Assembly (NCBI GenBank): GCA_963766005.1
Contig: CAVXYG010000001.1
Coordinates: forward strand, 1 to 64,000
DNA length: 64,000 nt
Source of the DNA: CAVXYG01 sp963766005
GTDB lineage: Bacteria; Actinomycetota; Actinomycetes; S36-B12; GCA-2699445
Reading direction: 5' to 3'
Shown in pieces: positions 61,724 to 64,000 of the stretch. Position 1 is the first letter of the stretch; every line of letters starts with the position of its first letter. The position numbers and the translations under genes are program-made. Below the pieces are notes generated by a model, which worked only from the letters and a program-made list of their open reading frames with translations, did no database searches and was not told where the DNA came from.

Positions 61724-62708
61724 GCGTGACCGACCACAGTTGCGATCTACTGATCATCGGAGCCGGGCCCGCCGGGCTGTACGCCGCCTACTACGCGGGC
61801 TTCCGCGGGTGGTCGAGCATCGTCATGGACAACCTGCCCGAGCCCGGCGGCCAGATCACGGCCATGTACCCGGAGAAGGACATCTTCGACGTCGCCGGCT
61901 TTCCGAGCATCCGGGGCCGCGAACTCGTGCACGGCCTGGTGAAGCAGGCCGAGCCGTTCGAGCCGCACTACCTGCTCGGAGAGCAGGCCGTGGAGCTGGC
62001 CACTGCCGAGAACGGCCCGGTCCGGGTCACGTCGGCATCCGGTGCGACCATCGAGGCCAAGGCCTGCGTGATCACCGGCGGGATCGGGTCCTTCTCCCCC
62101 GCCCCATGCCGGCCGGTGCCGGGTGGGAGGGCAGAGGCCTGGTGTACTTCGTCCCGCGCCTGGAGGAGCACCGGGACCAGGACGTCGTCATCGTCGGGGG
62201 CGGGGACTCCGCCTTCGACTGGGCGTACATGTTGCACCCCGTCGCACGAAGCATCCGCATCGTGCACCGCCGGGAGCAGTTCCGCGCGCACGGCGCGATG
62301 GTGCAGCAGGTCAAGAACCTCGGGATCACCCTGCACACGCCGTGCGAGGTGACCGCGGTGAACGGCGAGCATCGCATCGCCTCGGTCGATATCACGAGCA
62401 AGACCACCGGGGAGACCGACACTGTGCCGGCCGACACGGTGATCGCGGCGCTCGGGTTCATCGCCAACATCGGCCCCATGGCCAGTTGGGGCCTGGAGTT
62501 GGACAAGCGACACATCAAGGTGGACACGACGATGGCGACCTCGCTACCGCGGGTCTTCGCCGCTGGGGACATCGCCGTCTATCCGGGCAAGGTCGCCCTC
62601 ATCTCGGTGGGTTTCGGCGAGGCTGCCCTGGCCGTCAACAATGCCGCGCCGATCATCGATCCGAACATGGGGATCTTCCCCGGCCACTCCTCCGGAGAGA
62701 GCAACTGA
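61720..62708 (+). CDS. ferredoxin/flavodoxin-NADP+ reductase, thioredoxin-reductase-like (one frameshift)
   Basis: This FAD enzyme moves electrons between NADPH and ferredoxin. It has the TrxR-like layout without the redox CxxC: FAD motif LLIIGAGPAGLYAAYYAGFR, then NLPEPGGQITAMYPEKDIFD, NADPH motif VVIVGGGDSAFDWAYML and the C-terminal FAAGDIAVYPGKVALISVGF. Near 62100 one C is missing from a C-run (SFSP then RPMPAGAGWEGRGL continues in the next frame). Joined length about 330 residues. Coupled to the genes on both sides by ATGA/TGATG overlaps. Confidence 0.9.
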
Positions 62709-63217
62709 TGACCTTCCCGCGCGACGCGTTCAGCGACGTCCTCCAGGCGAACGAGGAGTACGCGCAGACCTTCCACAACGAGCAGCTCGGCGGACGGGCC
62801 GCCCGGGGCCTGGCGCTGGTCACCTGCATGGACTCGCGGATCGATCCGCTGTCGATGCTCGGGATGCATCCGGGCGACATGAAGATCATCCGCAACGCCG
62901 GTGCCCGCGTGACCGACGATGTCCTGCGGACCCTGGTCCTCGCGGTGCACCTGCTGGCGGTGGATCGCATCCTGGTCGTCCCCCACACCAACTGCAAGAT
63001 GGCCTCCGGGGATGACGCAGCCGTGCATCAGGCGCTGTCGGACGCCACCGGACTGGATACCCGGTGGATGGACATCGGCACGACACCGGACCAGATGGGC
63101 GCCTTGCAGCACGGCCTCACGCGGATCCGCACGATGCCGTACATCCCCGAGCGGGTGACGGTGGCCGGCGCCATCTACGACGTCTTCACCGGGCGGCTGG
63201 AGCCGGTGGACGCTTAG
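62708..63217 (+). CDS. beta-carbonic anhydrase
   Basis: The 169-residue enzyme hydrates CO2. The zinc ligands are Cys in LVTCMDSRIDPLSMLG (with the Asp-Arg dyad) and His and Cys in VVPHTNCKMASGDD. Other blocks are MKIIRNAGARVTDDVLRTLV and TVAGAIYDVFTGRLEPV. This is the short actinobacterial clade. The ATG overlaps the reductase stop. Unlike the gamma-type homologue at 37.4 kb, all catalytic residues of its class are present. Confidence 0.93.
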   Translation: MTFPRDAFSDVLQANEEYAQTFHNEQLGGRAARGLALVTCMDSRIDPLSMLGMHPGDMKIIRNAGARVTDDVLRTLVLAVHLLAVDRILVVPHTNCKMASGDDAAVHQALSDATGLDTRWMDIGTTPDQMGALQHGLTRIRTMPYIPERVTVAGAIYDVFTGRLEPVDA

Positions 63218-63406
63218 GCGAACTTCGGCGAGCGGTCGAGGTCGCGGCGACGTCGGCCGCTGCGTTGCGGGCACGCCGTCGCGGGTCGGCGGTTGGCCAC
63301 CCCCCTTCCGGCAGCGCGCCCGAGCATCGGCGACCTCCGCCTCTGGTGGCCTCCCCCGGCGCCGCAGTTGGCTGGCTGTCGTAGGGCATACCGGAAGGAG
63401 GCCGTC

Positions 63407-63868
63407 ATGGTCATGCGAAGCGGGAGCCCGGCGACTGGCCGCGGCGGGTTCGCCGTCACCGAGCGGGCGCTCGGCATCATCGGCTCCATCGCTGCGTTCC
63501 TCGGGGCGTTCATCCTGCTCGGATCGGGGAACCAGTCGATCGGCCTCGGCGGCCAAGTGTCCTGGCAAGTTGACCAGATCGCTCCGTGGTGGGGGTATTC
63601 CCTGCTGATCCTGGGTGCGGTGCTGGTCGCCGGCGCCGTGGCGCTCAAGCTGCTCCGGCCGAAGTCGCAGCCGCGCTCCGGCAAGGGCGACGTACTCGCG
63701 CACAGCGCCATCTTCGTGGTGGTCAACGCCTTCCTGTGGGCGCAGGACATCGCGATCGGCGGTGGCCTGGACTACGCCTACTGGATCACCATTCCCTGGG
63801 GCATCGGCTTGGTTGTCCATGCGAGGGCGCAGACCACCGCGAACCGCGAGCCAGCGGGACCGCAGTAG
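63407..63868 (+). CDS. 2TM-domain membrane protein
   Basis: The 153-residue protein has four hydrophobic segments: ALGIIGSIAAFLGAFILLG, WWGYSLLILGAVLVAGAVAL, then after a basic loop AHSAIFVVVNAFLWAQDI and YWITIPWGIGLVVHARAQ. The last two match the 2TM domain (PF13239-like), known from LytTR or histidine kinase companions and stand-alone proteins. GGAAGGAGGCCGTC precedes the ATG. Function unknown. Confidence 0.65.
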   Translation: MVMRSGSPATGRGGFAVTERALGIIGSIAAFLGAFILLGSGNQSIGLGGQVSWQVDQIAPWWGYSLLILGAVLVAGAVALKLLRPKSQPRSGKGDVLAHSAIFVVVNAFLWAQDIAIGGGLDYAYWITIPWGIGLVVHARAQTTANREPAGPQ

Positions 63869-64000
63869 CCGGGACCCGGAGACCCGCCGGACGCCGGCAC
63901 CGCGCCCGTCGGGGACTGGTGGTGCAACTCCTGCCCGGCCGACCACCGGTCGTCGGGCCGCCACCGAGCTTTCGTCCCAGGCTCATGCAGGTGAGCGGCG
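63869..64000. other. right edge, nothing identified
   Basis: The last 132 bp hold no supported gene. A minus-strand frame is open here, but its translation is not protein-like. Confidence 0.4.

Noticed and set aside
1..64000. tRNA, rRNA genes and CRISPR arrays
   Set aside because: No tRNA-like T-loop/CCA patterns, rRNA stretches or regularly spaced repeats were noticed on reading; a covariance-model scan would be needed to be certain.

Overview
The window is a very GC-rich chromosomal segment of an actinomycete. Evidence is the conserved actinobacterial gene order (dxr-rseP; rlmN-cdsA-frr-pyrH-tsf-rpsB; dprA-rnhB-lepB-rplS-trmD-rimM-khpA-rpsP-ffh-glnD-glnB-amt-ftsY; DUF3159/OB-fold/DUF3710/dut/DUF3093/DUF4193; hemH-sepH), frequent GTG starts, ATGA/GTGA start-stop overlaps and actinobacteria-only families (SepH, DUF3710, DUF4193, DUF5998, WS/DGAT). 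I saw no rRNA, tRNA or CRISPR array.

Region 1 (1-7042) is accessory DNA. Its left 2.3 kb is degraded: an edge-truncated frame, a 49-bp palindrome, a hypothetical gene split over several frames, and a scrap of IS982-type transposase. From 7042 down to 2365 runs a minus-strand operon of seven small unknown genes plus a truncated first gene, chained by start-stop overlaps and ending in a large ArdC/metallopeptidase/TOPRIM-primase protein typical of conjugative or plasmid-like elements. Most proteins of this operon end in the same kind of Ala/Pro/Arg tail. The operon is cut at its 5' end exactly where rseP stops, where actinobacteria usually carry ispG.

Region 2 (7043-31750) is housekeeping, almost all on the minus strand: isoprenoid synthesis (dxr), intramembrane proteolysis (rseP), 23S/tRNA methylation (rlmN, trmD), phospholipid synthesis (cdsA), translation (frr, tsf, rpsB, rplS, rpsP, rimM), UMP kinase, protein export (lepB, ffh, ftsY), DNA processing (dprA, rnhB) and nitrogen control (amt-glnB-glnD behind a GlnR-like box). 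A glutaryl-CoA-dehydrogenase-like gene and two lipoprotein genes interrupt it.

Region 3 (31840-48111) carries the dut/sepH/hemH neighbourhood, a GNAT/acyl-CoA-synthetase protein acetyltransferase and a second GyrA-like (topoisomerase IV A) gene. Region 4 (48108-64000) is more metabolic: Suc/Fer protein, WS/DGAT wax-ester synthase, YwiC-like protein, BaeRF-type protein, a SulP anion transporter preceded by a Cys-codon leader peptide, a divergently transcribed ABC ATPase and FtsX permease, a crcB-DUF190-crcB fluoride operon, and a thioredoxin / NADPH-ferredoxin reductase / beta-carbonic anhydrase operon.

Sequence quality matters here. Conserved and essential genes (rpsB, trmD, ftsY, the GNAT-ACS gene, topoisomerase IV A, SulP, ferredoxin reductase, M23 peptidase) carry single-base indels, often in homopolymers or short repeats. 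I read these as mostly sequencing or assembly errors rather than decay, so frameshifts in the accessory region should be judged with the same caution.
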